Below are positions 1 to 12,500 of a DNA stretch of 64,000 nucleotides, one piece after another. Position 1 is the stretch's first letter, and each line of letters starts with the position of its first letter. Location of the stretch: positions 558,001 through 622,000 of the forward strand of contig JAGYVD010000002.1 in assembly GCA_021209875.1 (NCBI GenBank), written 5' to 3'. The position numbers were made by a program, and so were the translations under genes. A model generated the notes under the pieces. That model was given only the letters and a program-made list of their open reading frames with translations, was not told the DNA's origin and ran no database searches. This DNA is from Rosellinia necatrix. Lineage: Eukaryota > Ascomycota > Sordariomycetes > Xylariales > Xylariaceae.

Positions 1-1532
1 TTACTATATAATTATATATATTATAATATTTTTGCCTGTTAATTATTATAAAATATTTTTAATATTTATTATAAATAGCTTTAATATGAAATTAATTATT
101 ATTAGTTATATAAACAACATGTTTGTTAAACATATTATTAGTTTAAAATTTTTATTAGTTTAAATCTGTTTATATAATTAAAGTTGCAACTTAAATAATA
201 TTTAACGTATTTTTAATTAATTAAAACTTGCAGTAAATAAAAACCTTTTAAAAATCTTTATTATTTTTTAAACTTATATAATATTTATTATTATATATAG
301 CTTTAAAATTTATTTAATTATATTATATAAAATATATAATTATTTTATTTTTAATATTAGTTATAAATTAAACTATTAATAATAAAAAAATGTTTAAGTT
401 TAAAAATATTATAACGCTTTTATTATTTTAGCAAAAATTTAAAATATTTAACTTTTTATTATTTTATTATATTATATATTAGTTTAATATTTTTTTAATT
501 TTGTTTTTATTTATTATTTATTACTACTTTTATTATATATTTTATTATGTTTTATATTAAATTTAATATTATTTGTTTCTTTTTAATTTTTATAACTTGC
601 TTATTTTATTTATAACGTTTTATATTAATTTAAATATCTTTAAAGTATTTAATATATAATTTAATTTTTTAGTAAATAATATATTTAAAATTTATATTAA
701 AAAATATATTAAAACGTTAACTAGTTAAATAGTTATACATTTATAACAGCTGTATTTAATAAGCTTTAATTAATTATATTTTTAATGATAAAATAGTTTA
801 TAAATATAATCACGTTATTTTTATTAAATTAAACTATTATTTACAGTTTTTAATAGTTTAAATAAAACAAGCTATTTTTAATTTAAATAGATTATATTTA
901 GTGCTAGCTTGCAATAAACTATAACTTACATATATAATTAGTTTTATTTATCTTACTAAAATTAAGTTTTTAAGCTTTTAATTATATTTTTTGCTTATAT
1001 AAAATAATATAACTTTAAAACTACGTTTTTTTAGCTTTATTTATTTATAAAAAAACCAGTTTTTTTAAATCGTAATATTATAATATTATTTTACAGCAGA
1101 TAATATTTTAAATAGCTTTAAACAAAAATGTTTTTATTTTTATTAATTTATAATATATATTATAAATATAATAAATATATATATATATTTTTTATTTTTA
1201 ACAGATAAGTTAGTTTTTAATTCTATAGTAGTTTTATTAACTAAGTAGAATATGGAATTAAATTATGAAAAAATCTGCTTGTTTTAAAATATTTTTTGAA
1301 AGTTTATAATATTTTTAAAAACTAATTATTAAAAGGTTTGTATTTGTTTAGCAGTAGTTAATAATTCTAAAATGTTTATACAACATTTAAAAAGATTTGT
1401 AAATAAATAGCTAATAAAAAACTTTATAAAATAATATAAAAACTTAGTTTGAAATGTTTAAAATAATTTTTATAACTATTAAAATATATAATAGTATTAT
1501 TAATAAAATATTAATAATAATATATATATTTA
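1..1532. other. AT-rich decayed sequence without recognisable feature
   Basis: This stretch is almost pure A and T, with stops in all frames. The + strand is T-richer than A-rich, which weakly suggests that any former coding sequence lay on the minus strand. I recognise no domain, repeat end or RNA gene. It abuts an LTR-like repeat at about 1533 and is probably older transposon debris. Confidence 0.5.
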
Positions 1533-1702
1533 TGTAACAGTTAGTTTGTTATAAAGCTATCCTGGCGGAACCTTTCCTTTAGGAAACTTTCCTTCAGGAA
1601 GCCTTTTTTTTAGAAGCTTCTAAGAATTCTCTTTATTAATTAGTTTAAAAAATAAATAAATAAATTAATTTCTGATTTTTTTCTAACTATTTAATGCCTA
1701 TT
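1533..1702 (+). repeat. LTR-like repeat of element A, left copy
   Basis: This is one of the GC-richer patches. It begins near TGTAACAG and ends near ATGCCTATT. It shares ttataaagctat, a ctggcgg block, a run of CTTTCCTTNAGGAA-type hairpin units and the ctaactat...atgcct end with 18957-19155. About three hairpin units of roughly 15 bp are present (1571-1620), against about five in the right copy, which accounts for the length difference (170 against 199 bp). Exact ends are uncertain because of RIP. Confidence 0.55.
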
Positions 1703-2576
1703 ATATAGTAGCTAGCGATTTTAGTTAAATTTTTTTTTTATATAAAACAGTTAGCTTTTTAGTAGACTTGTTTTTTTTTTTTAAATATATTCTCTTTAAT
1801 TTATTTAAAAATACGTTTTTTCTGCTAAACTTGATCTTTAGCTGCTTGTTTTTTTTTTTATATTATAATATTTGTGTTTTTTATTTTAACAAGCTTTAGC
1901 TTTTTTTTTAAAGTTATCGCGTTATTATTAAACTTTTATAGTTATTAATATTAACGCGTTATTTATAAAACTTTTAGTAAACTTGATAATTTAAATATAA
2001 ACATATAATTTAAAAACGTTTTTTATTTATAACATTTATTTTTATTTTATGTAATAACAGCTTATTTTTTTTAATAGTTTTATTTTTAATTAATAGTTTT
2101 TGCTATAAAAGCTTTTTAGTTTTATAAATTTATTAAAATTATTAGATTATTATTTTTATTGTTAAATAGCCGTTTTTTTTAAAACAACTATATAATATTT
2201 TAAATTTAAAAAATAAACTAGCTGCTGTTTATTAAATTTTTAAATTTTAATTCTGAATTTAACAAGTTTTTAAAACTTTTATTATTTTTATTAAAAAAAT
2301 ATAATAAAATCTAAAAATATTTAACTTAAGCTATATTTTAAAAAATAAATAGTTAATATATATATTATTTAATAAGCAGTAAATAAAACTAGCAAGCTTA
2401 TTTTATTAAAAATAGTTATATATAAACTTTTTATTTTAATTTATTTAAACTTATTTTTTTTAAACTTTAAAGTTAAAACTATTTTTATGCTAAAAGCATT
2501 AAAAAATATAATATTATAAAGCTTAAAAAAACAGACCTTTTTTATATATATATTTTCATTATTTTTATTATCTAAC

Positions 2577-2597
2577 CTACTACTACTGCTGCTGCTA
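2577..2597 (-). repeat. Trinucleotide tract, former CAG (polyglutamine) run
   Basis: On the + strand this reads three CTA then three CTG then CTA. On the minus strand it is TAG followed by three CAG and three TAG. The pattern fits a CAG tract in which some CpA sites became TpA, the preferred RIP change, turning glutamine codons into amber stops. No wider reading frame is recognisable. Confidence 0.5.
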
Positions 2598-2599
2598 TT

Positions 2600-5450
2600 T
2601 TTATTTTTTTTAAATCTGTTTTTTTAAGCATTATTTAATAAAGATTTTTAACGTTATATAATAAAAATAACTATAATATTATAAGTTTTTATATAAAATA
2701 ACAACGTCAAAAACATAATAAATAATATATTTAAAACAGTTAATATTATTTTTAAACGACTAGCTTTTATAACAAATAAAAATTAAATATAAAAAATTTA
2801 TGAGGTTAAATATTTTTATATTAATGGATTAAATATTTTAATATAAGCGATTATATAACGGTTAAAAAAAAATACTTACTAAAAAAATGTTTATTTTTTT
2901 GCAGCTTTAATAAAATAAAATGCTTTAAAGTTTATTAAAATAAAAATGCTACAAAATAATTTTTTTTTAGCTATTTTAAAGCAATGTTTAGCTTTAATAT
3001 ATAAATATATTAAATAATTTTATTAAAGCAATAATAAGCGCTAGTTTTAAATATATATTAAATAAACTTAAAATAAAATATTATAAAAACATTATAAACG
3101 TTATTAAACAAGCGTTTAATTATTTTTATAACAAGCAGCTAATATTATAAAAATATTAATTTAAATATAAACTATATTTATAATTAAAAGCTGTTAAAAT
3201 TTAAGTTTTATTTTAAATATATAGATCTATAATTATATATAAAACCAGCTTTATTTAAATTTATAACAGGTATATAAAAACTAATAGTATTTATTAGTTT
3301 AAACTAGTTTTTAACTACGTTAAAAATATTTAAAGAATATATAAAACTATATTGCTATATTATAATAAAAAAAAAATTTTTTCCCTATAATTTTTTGATT
3401 TTTTGTTATTATTAAAACTATTATCTTTTAATATAAAATTAATAAATAATATTTTTCATAATTAAAAAAATTAATAAAACTGCAAATTTATAGCGTAATA
3501 TAGTTATAAAAACTATAAAAACTTATAAAAGCTAAAAACGCTTTTAAAACTATAATAATATATAAAACTACAACAGATTTTAAATATATAATAAAATCAT
3601 TTTATATAACAATTTTAAAAATAAAAGCTATATATTAAATATATAACGTTGCGTTATTTATAAAAACATAAAAAATTATAATAAATAAAAACGTAAAACT
3701 TATTATTAGATATAAAAACTATTTAAACAAATAAGTTTTATTATAATAGATTCTAAAAGCAGTTATATTAGTATTAATAATAAAATATTATTATTTATTA
3801 TTAATAATTAATTAAAAACTTAAGAACAAAACTTATTAGAGCATAAATATATTATAATAAAAAAAATTAGAAAACAAAAACTAAAAAAAATAATACTGCT
3901 TATTTAATTTTTTTAACGTAAACTTATTAAATGCTTAATAAAAAACTAAACGTTATATAATATTGTTATTATAATATATAATTTTTAAATAAAACTACTT
4001 TTTTATTTATATAATTAAAAATAATATATTATATAAAACTATTATTATAATTATTAAAAAATAATTAGTTTAACCTAAATAAAACAAAAACATTTTTAGC
4101 TGATAATATATTTAATATAATATATATAATATTAAACAGCACTTTATATAATATAAAACAATATTTAATAAAAATATATATTTTTAATTACAAGTTATAA
4201 TTAATAATATAAACAAAATTATTATAATATGTTTTAACACCGGCTGTTTTATAATAATAATAGCATAAAACTAGCTAAACTAATTTATATTATATATAAA
4301 AAAATATAGTTTTAATCGCTAATAATAATAAATAAAATCAGAAGCTTAATTATTTTTATAAAACAAACCTAATTTTAACTAAATATTGCCAAAAAAACAA
4401 ACTATATATTTAAACTAAAAGTTTTTTAAATTAAAGCTTAAGTTATAAAAAAATTAAAACTAAACTTATTATTAAAAACAAACTTTATAAATATAAACAA
4501 AACTATTATTAATTTTTTATAAAAATCAGTTATATTTAAAAGCTGTAATAATATCGTTATGCTTATAAAAATTAGTATTAAAAAGCAACTAATAAAATAT
4601 CGCGTTATAATAACAGTCAATATTATAATATGACTACATATTATAACTATAATACTAGTTATTTATATTAATTTTCTGCGATAAAATAGTAATAATTTCT
4701 ATTAAAATTATATATTTATATTAATAATCATAAAAGCATTAAAAGCAATAATATTTTTATAAGCTTAAAAGCTATTTTTTTATTCATTAAACTTATTAAA
4801 ACATTATTATATAATAAAAACATAAATAAATATAATATTAAATTATTAAAAAATAATTATATTTATATTATATAAAAAAAGTAAACTTGTTAACTACTAC
4901 GTTAATATTAAAAAATCTATAAATAACGTTTATATGTTATAAAAGTTTAATATATTTAAAAAGCTTTTATTTTATTTAAAACAATTAAATATATTAATAA
5001 TAACATTTAAAATATAATAAAATATATTAAATTTAATATATTTAAAAGTTATTTTTAAAGCTTAAAAGCTTAAGTTAATATTTTATATAAAAACTAAAAA
5101 CAGGGTACATATATATATTTTAAGTAATATATTTATAATAAAGCTAAAAATATTTTTAAAAAACATAAAACCTGGCGGACAAAAATATTATTAAAATAAA
5201 AAAATAATATAATATAAATAAATTTAATTAATAAATAATAAAATTAAATTCTTAATATAATAAAACTTGCCATATTAAAAATTAAAATTATAAATAAATA
5301 GTTTAAATCTATATATTAAAACAGTAAACTTAATTTTATAAAATAATTAATATTATTTAAATATCTAATATTTATTATATAACATTATATAAATAACAAA
5401 AAACAAGCTAAATAATAGTAGACCTCTGATTATTAAACAAAATTATTATA
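2600..5450 (+). pseudogene. Probable gag/protease region of element A (unreadable)
   Basis: The + strand is A-rich here, as in the RT and chromodomain parts that follow, so this is probably the 5' part of the same gag-pol. Every frame is full of stops and no zinc knuckle or protease motif can be read. The call rests on position and strand asymmetry only. Confidence 0.3.
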
Positions 5451-5453
5451 TTT

Positions 5454-5830
5454 AACGCCTATTTATTATTAATATAAGAAACTATTATAACTAGACTACA
5501 AAAATATTAAAATGTTATAATAATTAACTGTATTAAATTGTTTTATTAACTACTAATATAGCCACGCTATTAAAACAAAATAATTATTTTTTTTAAAAAA
5601 GCTTTTATATATTTAAAGTTGCATTAATAAAATTTGAAAATAGCTTAAGCTACAGATAATAATTTATAAATAACATTTTTATATTATATAGCTAATTTAT
5701 AACTAAATATATTAATAACGTTATTATATTTTTAAAAGCGCTAATAAATATTATAAACATATTAAAAATTCTTTTAAATATTTAATAATATTAATTTTAG
5801 CTTAAAACTAACAAAGTTTTTATAATATAT
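5454..5830 (+). pseudogene. Reverse transcriptase remnant of chromovirus A
   Basis: Conceptual translation with stops read as RIP-mutated codons follows the gypsy RT from the RYPLPLI/ETL block at 5454 through the L-x-x-A-x-AT finger-palm block to the catalytic box. The box, Y-[IL/V]-D-D in active enzymes, reads YINN at 5708-5719; both Asp-to-Asn changes are single G-to-A transitions, as RIP makes. The flanking residues (VIIF after the box, then a LKTNK segment) keep the family spacing. The first block and the catalytic box are in different frames, so at least one indel has occurred. RT copied the element RNA into DNA in cytoplasmic virus-like particles; this copy is dead. Confidence 0.6.
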
Positions 5831-7757
5831 CCTGTAGTAAAACTATTAAAATTTTTAATAAACAGCTTTAGCTTTATAATTATAAATAATAAAATTAAAA
5901 CTATTTATAAATTTAAGCTACTTATAATTTATACAGATTTAAAATATATATTAAAATAATAAATTTTTATAGAAATTTATTCTATAGTATTAATAAAAAC
6001 TTTTATTATTATAAAAAGAAAAAACTTTTAACAAAAGCTAGAACAGCAAAAACTATTTTTAAACCGATTTTAACGCAACAGTAATAAGCAGCAGAAATTA
6101 TATTTAAATTAATTAATCTAAAAATTTAAAGCTTTAAAATTATTAAAAACCAGCTTATAAATATAAGCTATTTTAAATATTAAAACTATAAAAAATAGTT
6201 TTCTATGAAATTTAATATTTTTATAAGCAAAAATATAAAATAATAACTTTTATTTAAGCTTTATATAAAATAATAAAAAGTTTTTGTTAATAATATTAAA
6301 CTTATTTTATTTTTAAGCAAAACTTTTATGTAATAAAAACAACTTATTAATTTATTAAATTAAAAATATTTATTTTAGTTTAAATATATTATTAATTATA
6401 AGCGCAGATATAATTTTATATATTATTAATAATAGTATTCACAGACTATTTTATTATATAAAGCATTATAGAATAAACAAGCTTAAAATTAATTACTATT
6501 TTAAAACTAAATATTAAATTAATAACAGCGTTTATATATTTATTCTAATTTTAGTTAAATATTTATTATATATTAAATCGATTTAATTTAATATTAGACG
6601 TTTTTTAAAATTATTAACAGCTTATAATGCTAACGATATTATTATTTAAAATAATAAAAACCAGAGAACTTTTAAAAATATTATTAAAAACTTTAGTTAT
6701 ATTGCAGCTATAGAAATTAAAATAAACAATATTTAAAAAAAAAAGCTTATTTAAAGCTATAAAAAAAAAACCCTGTTTTATTAAAATAATAAAAAAAAAA
6801 AAGTAACGGCATAAACAACAACTGCAGTAAATATATAATTATTTTATATAATAAACATTTAAAACAAAATAAAATTATATATTTTAACTAATTATTAATA
6901 ACAGTTATTATAAATAATATATAATATAAAATATTATTTTAGTTTTTACAAAAGATATTATAAACTATAAAATTTGTTATTTATAAGCTTTTAAAATAAA
7001 TTTTTAAATATATTTAATACTGTTTTTAATATTTTAAATATATAATTAATCAGCAGAAATTATTAAAAAATTAAAGCTTATTATAAAACTACTATAGCTA
7101 TATTATATTATTATAATAGATTTTATTATTAAATTATTAAAAGTTTTAGCAGTAAATATTTTTTAAAAATAAAAAGTTATACAGCTTATAACGTTTTTAT
7201 GCTAGTTATTTATAAATTTTTAAAAAATATTATTAATATTTAAAAATGTTATATATAAAATTAAAAAATAAGCAAAAGTTTTATATTTATATTATTATCA
7301 TATAATTAAAACATACTAGCAAAAATTATTTTAAATAAAAACTAAAATTTTATATTTAAATTCTAGCAAACTTTATAAACTAAAATAAATATATTATTAA
7401 AAATAACAACAAGTTATTATTTTTAAACTAATAATTAAAGCAAAAATATAATTAAAATATTAAAATCGTTATTTATTATTATATTATATTTTTAAAACGT
7501 TATAAATAAATATTATCTTAATATTATAATATAACTTTAATAATATTAAATTAATAGCAATAAAAATGGTTTTAATAAAATAATATTAAGCTTTAAGCTT
7601 TAAAGTTTTTATTAATTATAAAAATATTTTATAAATTAATTAATTTTAATCTTTACTAATAATTATATTAAAAAATATAAAAACAGCAATTTAATTTATA
7701 GCAGCTAATATAAAAATCTGTTATAATATTAAATATAATTTAATCTAATTTTAAATA
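5831..7757 (+). pseudogene. RNase H and integrase region of element A (decayed)
   Basis: This lies between the recognisable RT and the GPY/F-chromodomain tail, where gypsy pol carries RNase H and the integrase zinc-binding and catalytic domains. The + strand is A-rich and stop-riddled. I could not align individual catalytic residues, so the assignment is by position. Confidence 0.4.
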
Positions 7758-8253
7758 GATAAAAAGTTTTTTATATTTATATAAAAAATATTATCTGCTT
7801 AGAAAACCTTTGCAAAAATAATTATAATAATAAACAAAACTATTTATTATACTATAAAAAATAGGTAAGCTAGTATATAAATCAAACCTTTTTAAATATT
7901 AACGCATATGTTAAATCGTGTCTATAACATATTTATTTTTAGCGCCGCTAGGACTAGATTTTTTTAACTAAAAAAAACCTCCTAACTGTATATATATTAA
8001 GGAAAATATAGACAATTTAACTATATTAGCTCGACGGATTAATAAAGCCGGCAGACACCCAATACTAGAATATTTTGTTTAATAGAAAGGATATAAGGCT
8101 CTATATAACAAATAATATCTTAGAACATTATTTATATAGAACGCCGCCGAACTAATAAAAGCTTTCGATAAAAAAAAGCCAGTTATTTTTAAAAAAATAT
8201 ATGTTAAACGCGTTAAAAAAATAAAACCTATAGCAGAAGTAATAGGCGATTAA
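7758..8253 (+). pseudogene. Integrase C-terminal GPY/F linker and chromodomain
   Basis: This is the best-preserved coding remnant of the left block. At 7758 a DKKFF segment matches the DKVYL start of the integrase C-terminal module, followed by a degraded copy of the HPVFHVSLL segment and, after a frame change, an acidic/proline linker. From 8020 the frame reads TILARRINKAGRHPILEYF, then a K-G-Y block with W-to-stop changes, then NAAELIKAF, the classic chromodomain order (beta strands, aromatic cage, helix). A possible terminator lies at 8251-8253 after a GD. Chromodomains on gypsy integrases bind methylated H3K9 and target insertion to heterochromatin. TAA and TAG replace Trp, Lys or Gln codons; most are explicable as G-to-A or C-to-T changes. 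Confidence 0.8.
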
Positions 8254-8640
8254 CAATAAATAAAAATTATATTATTACGCATAGTTTACAGCTCATAATA
8301 AATATATTTAACCTGTTTATTTAAGTTGTTTATTTAGTTTATTTTATATAACGTATATAATAATAATTGTTTATTAATCCCGCTTTTTTTTTTGATATAT
8401 AATATATTATATATAAAACTTTTTTTTAAAAAGCTTTTTTTTTTTTTATTAAGGTTTTTATTTTTTATTAACATATATTATTTTATTTATTATATAGCCT
8501 TTTAGTTTATTACTACTTTATAAATATATTACGGTTTATTATTTTTTAGTATAGTCTATTGTTTTTTTATTATTTATATTTTTTTTTTTAAAATAGCATT
8601 TGTAAAAATAATCCGCCGGTTTATTGCGGACTAGAATAAA
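8254..8640. other. T-rich non-coding stretch after chromodomain
   Basis: Directly follows the pol terminus and is T-rich, unlike the A-rich pol strand. This is where a polypurine tract and 3' LTR would normally start, but I found no matching LTR near the 5' end of the element. It ends in a slightly GC-richer patch (ccgccggtttattgcggact). Function unknown. Confidence 0.35.
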
Positions 8641-9336
8641 ATCGTCGCTTTTAATAATAATTTAAATAATAATTAAATCAATAAGCTTATTTAAAAAAAA
8701 TCTTAGAACTTATATTTTATTATAATAATAAATCAGAATAACGATCGTAGCAGCTAATTTTTTTATAATACTGCCTGTAAATATAATTAATAATAATATT
8801 ATAAATTAATTATTGATAAAATAATAGCTTAAGCTTTTTATTTATTTATAATTAACATAAAATTAAAAAATGCAACTATTAAAAAACTAATTAATTTAAA
8901 TAAACAATGTTTTATTTATTATAAGTTTACCGACTTTTAAAAATATTAAAAGCGTGTTTTTAAACAATATTTAATTTAAAACAATATTAATAACAACTAT
9001 ATTTTTATTAATTTAGCTATAATAATATTATATTATTAACTTTTAAATTTAAACAATATTTTAAAATTAAAAAGCAGCTTAAAAAATAATAAAACAGAGA
9101 TTAAAAATAATTATATTATTATTAAAAATTACTTTAATATTTTAACTATGAAAATATAAAAGCTTTTAAAATTTTTAGCAGTACTAAATATAATTTTAAA
9201 ATATTTTTAATTAAATTAAAATTTTATTAGCTTAAACTAAACTTAAATAACTAATAATATTAAAAGCTTTTTAAATAATATTTTTTTAAACAAACTATTT
9301 TTTAAAATAACGTAAGCTTAATAAAAACATAGTTGC
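8641..9336 (+). pseudogene. Gag-like remnant, left part (split by element B)
   Basis: A-rich + strand with stop-filled frames. At 8908-8946 a weak zinc-knuckle-like segment reads C-F-I-Y-Y-K-F-T-D-F, in which the Tyr could be TGT/TGC Cys codons changed by G-to-A; spacing is off by one for a strict CX2CX4HX4C box, so the match is tentative. The sequence continues across the B insertion: joining 9341 to 16612 removes B and one TSD copy. It may be a gag of another element or an extra ORF of element A. Confidence 0.3.
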
Positions 9337-9341
9337 TGTTT
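9337..9341 (+). repeat. Target-site duplication of element B, left
   Basis: TGTTT directly precedes the left LTR and is repeated at 16607-16611 directly after the right LTR. A 5-bp TSD is usual for gypsy and copia integration. Confidence 0.75.
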
Positions 9342-9544
9342 TAAGAGGTGCACCATAGGGGTGTAAAGTGTGTGTTATAAAAGATAGAAAACTAGCAAAT
9401 CTAAGCTAAGCTAAAGTTTTACCTAAGTGTAAGCTAGGGCCTATATGTATAAGGCTAGGCCTAATTAAGTTGTGCGTGTAGCTACGGGCTACAGCACCCT
9501 AAGCAAGGGGCTTATATAAGCGCTTTTTTTACGCGCGCGTATTA
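9342..9544 (+). repeat. Element B LTR, left copy (203 bp)
   Basis: Aligns along its length with 16404-16606. Differences are mainly C-to-T or G-to-A in one copy or the other: the left copy keeps the GC-rich first third (TAAGAGGTGCACC, against TAAAAAATGCACT), whereas the right copy keeps the ctcctt near the end where the left has T runs. RIP therefore struck each LTR independently after insertion. Confidence 0.85.
9510..9521. promoter_or_regulatory. Palindromic TATA-like motif in B LTR
   Basis: GCTTATATAAGC is a perfect 12-bp palindrome and recurs in the right LTR at 16572-16583. A TATA motif in an LTR is the usual core promoter position. It lies about 23 bp from the LTR end, so promoter function is only inferred. 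Confidence 0.4.
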
Positions 9545-12500
9545 AAAAGCCACGCCGATTAAAAAGTTCTGCTAACTTTAGCAGAGTCCGTTATATAATT
9601 TGTTGCGGTCAGCCTTTTTTTTAATATTTATTTATATAATAAAACGTAAACTATATTAGTTTTAATATTTTTTAATAAGCTTTTTGCTGTATTAAAATTG
9701 TTTTTTATTATTTATTAATTATATTTATAATTTTATGTTTTTATTTAATAAAATAATTAAAGCTATCGCGTTTTTAATTAAAACGATGTTTAAAAATAAT
9801 TTTTATTTTATATATATTTTTTTTGCCGAGATTTTGTTTAGTTTTTATAAGTTTAAATAGTAGTATTTATTTTTAAAAAATTAAATTTTTAAAAGTTGTA
9901 TATAAATGCTTTACAGAAATTATTAAATAAATATAAAAATTATTAAAAAATATAATTTATAAGCTAAGTTTTTTTTATTATTTAACTGTTTAAAGTTCTA
10001 ATTTGTATTAAAAATATTTTTTAATAATTAATTAAGCAAATAATATTTTTATATAAACAAAAATAAACTTAATTTTTTTGTTAAATTTTAATAAGCAGTA
10101 TTTAACGTTATAAATATGTTTTGCTGCAGCTTAAGCAAAATTTATCGCTAAATAAACATTTTAATATAAATGCTTGCAAAAAAAATATATATTTAAAAAT
10201 GTTTTAATATTATTAAAATTAACTAATATTTTTAATATATTAAGCAATTTAAACTTAAATAGCTGTTTATAAAACATTAAATATATGATATTATAATATA
10301 TAACGTTTAAGTTTTATTATAAAAAAATATAATGTTTATTTAATCTGCTTTTAATTTAATAAATATATAATATTATATTATTATTTTAATTGTTTAGTTT
10401 TTATGTTTTAATAAGCTGTTTATTTATAAATAATATATAGCTGTTATTATTAGCTTAATATTAAGTAACATTTATATATTTTATTAAAAATTAAATATAA
10501 ACGTGTAGTTTATATTAAAAATAATTTTTTTAAAAATGTTTTAATTGTTTAATAAAAGTTATTTAATTAAAATAATGCTTTATTTTTCCGCCATATATTT
10601 TAAAATAAAGTATAAAACTGTTATTATAACGTTATATATATTAAAATATAGTTTTTTTTTTGTTTAATTGCTAAAAAATACTTTTAATTTTAATTTTTAG
10701 CAATGCTAGAATAAAGTTTATATTTATAATATATATAAATAATAAGTTTTTAAGTTTAATTAATTTTAGTTTTTTTATAAATAACTGTTTATTAGTTTAG
10801 TTTAAGTTATATACGTTGTAATATTTAATATAATTTTTTATTATTTATATTTTATTAACTATTATAAATAGTTCTAGTGTTTATATTATTTATTAAGCAC
10901 CGCAGTACTGTTTTTTATTATATGTTTATTTTAAAAAATTTTTAATTATACCGATCGGAATATATAAACGTTTTATATTTATATATATATTATATATTAA
11001 TCTGTTTATAATAATATTAAAAAATACCTAGGCTTAAAATAAACCGCGACATTTTTATCGTTTTTTTTTTTAAAAATATTTTTAAGTTTTTAATACTTAT
11101 ATATATTTATAGTTTTTATATATACTGCCGAAAATTTATTTTTAAAGTTTTATTTATAATTATTTTTAATATAAATATATAAAATATAGCTTTTAATTTT
11201 TTTATATTATATTTAACATAAGTTTATCGTTTATTTTTATTAGTTTTTGTTTGTTTTTAAGCATTTGATACTATTTATAAACAGCTAAAAATATTTAATA
11301 TATAGTTTAGCTTATTTAATAAATAATATACGTGTAGTTTATATTATAATAAATAAATAAATAACTTAATTAATTTATAATTAACGCGTTTAATAGCTGC
11401 AGTTTTAAAATCGTTTATTTAATAATATTTTTAATAGCTAAATAATTTATTAATATAATTACTAGTTTTTATTAAATTATATTATATATAGCTTTTAGCT
11501 ATTTAAACTAAACATATTATTTTTAGTTTTAAAAGTCTATAGTTTATTTTTATATTAATTAACCATTTATTTAAATATATTATTAATTAAACGTTAATAT
11601 TAAAAATCGTTTTTTTAATTTTTATATATTTTTAGCTTTAAATTGAAAACTATTATTTTAAAACTTTTTTATTAATTTATTAATTTATAAAAATAATTTT
11701 TATATAAGTTATAATAAAACAAAATAGTTTTTTATATATAACATTTTATACAGCTTTAAATAAAGCTATTTTTAAAACAGTTAGTTTATAATATTTAGTT
11801 TTATATACGTTTTATGCTTACTTAGTTTTTTTGTTTTAATATATTTAATTTATTTATTTTTAATTAATAAAACAGTTTTTTTTTTTACAGCGGCTTAATT
11901 AGCTTCGCGTAATATAAAATCAGGTTATATAAAAATCTTGTCGCGCTTATATATTCTTTAAAAGCTTTTAATTAACTTAAAAAAACTAAGTTATAAATTG
12001 CTATAACGCAGCTTTTTAATGTTGCTATTTTAAACGCGTTTATTTTAAATCTAAGTAAATTTATTAAAAAATAGCCGATAAAAAATTTTGTTAATAATAC
12101 AACTATATATTTATTTTTAAATAGCTTAAATATAATTTTTAAATTTTTTTATACTGTTTAATAATATTTAAAAATATTATTATATTATTTATAAATGCTC
12201 TGCAGTATTTTTAATACATTTTAAAAAAATTATTTATATAGCGTTATATATAAGCTAAAAAATTATAAAATTTTATTACTACAACGTAGTATTTTTTTAT
12301 TTTTTTTTAAGCTTCTTACTATAAACCGGTTTTTAAAGTCTAAATATATTAAAAACTAATAAAAAAAATTACTACGTTAATAATAATTATAAAATGTTTT
12401 TTTTTTTAAAAATCTAATTATTTCTGCCTGCAATAATAATAAATAATTGTTTAACACAGCTACTTTATTAAAAATTTTTAAATCTATAACTATTTAGCTT

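Noticed and set aside
8908..8946. Definite CCHC zinc knuckle
   Set aside because: The Cys-to-Tyr explanation works for two positions, but the His is missing and the last spacing is off by one; kept only as a weak hint.
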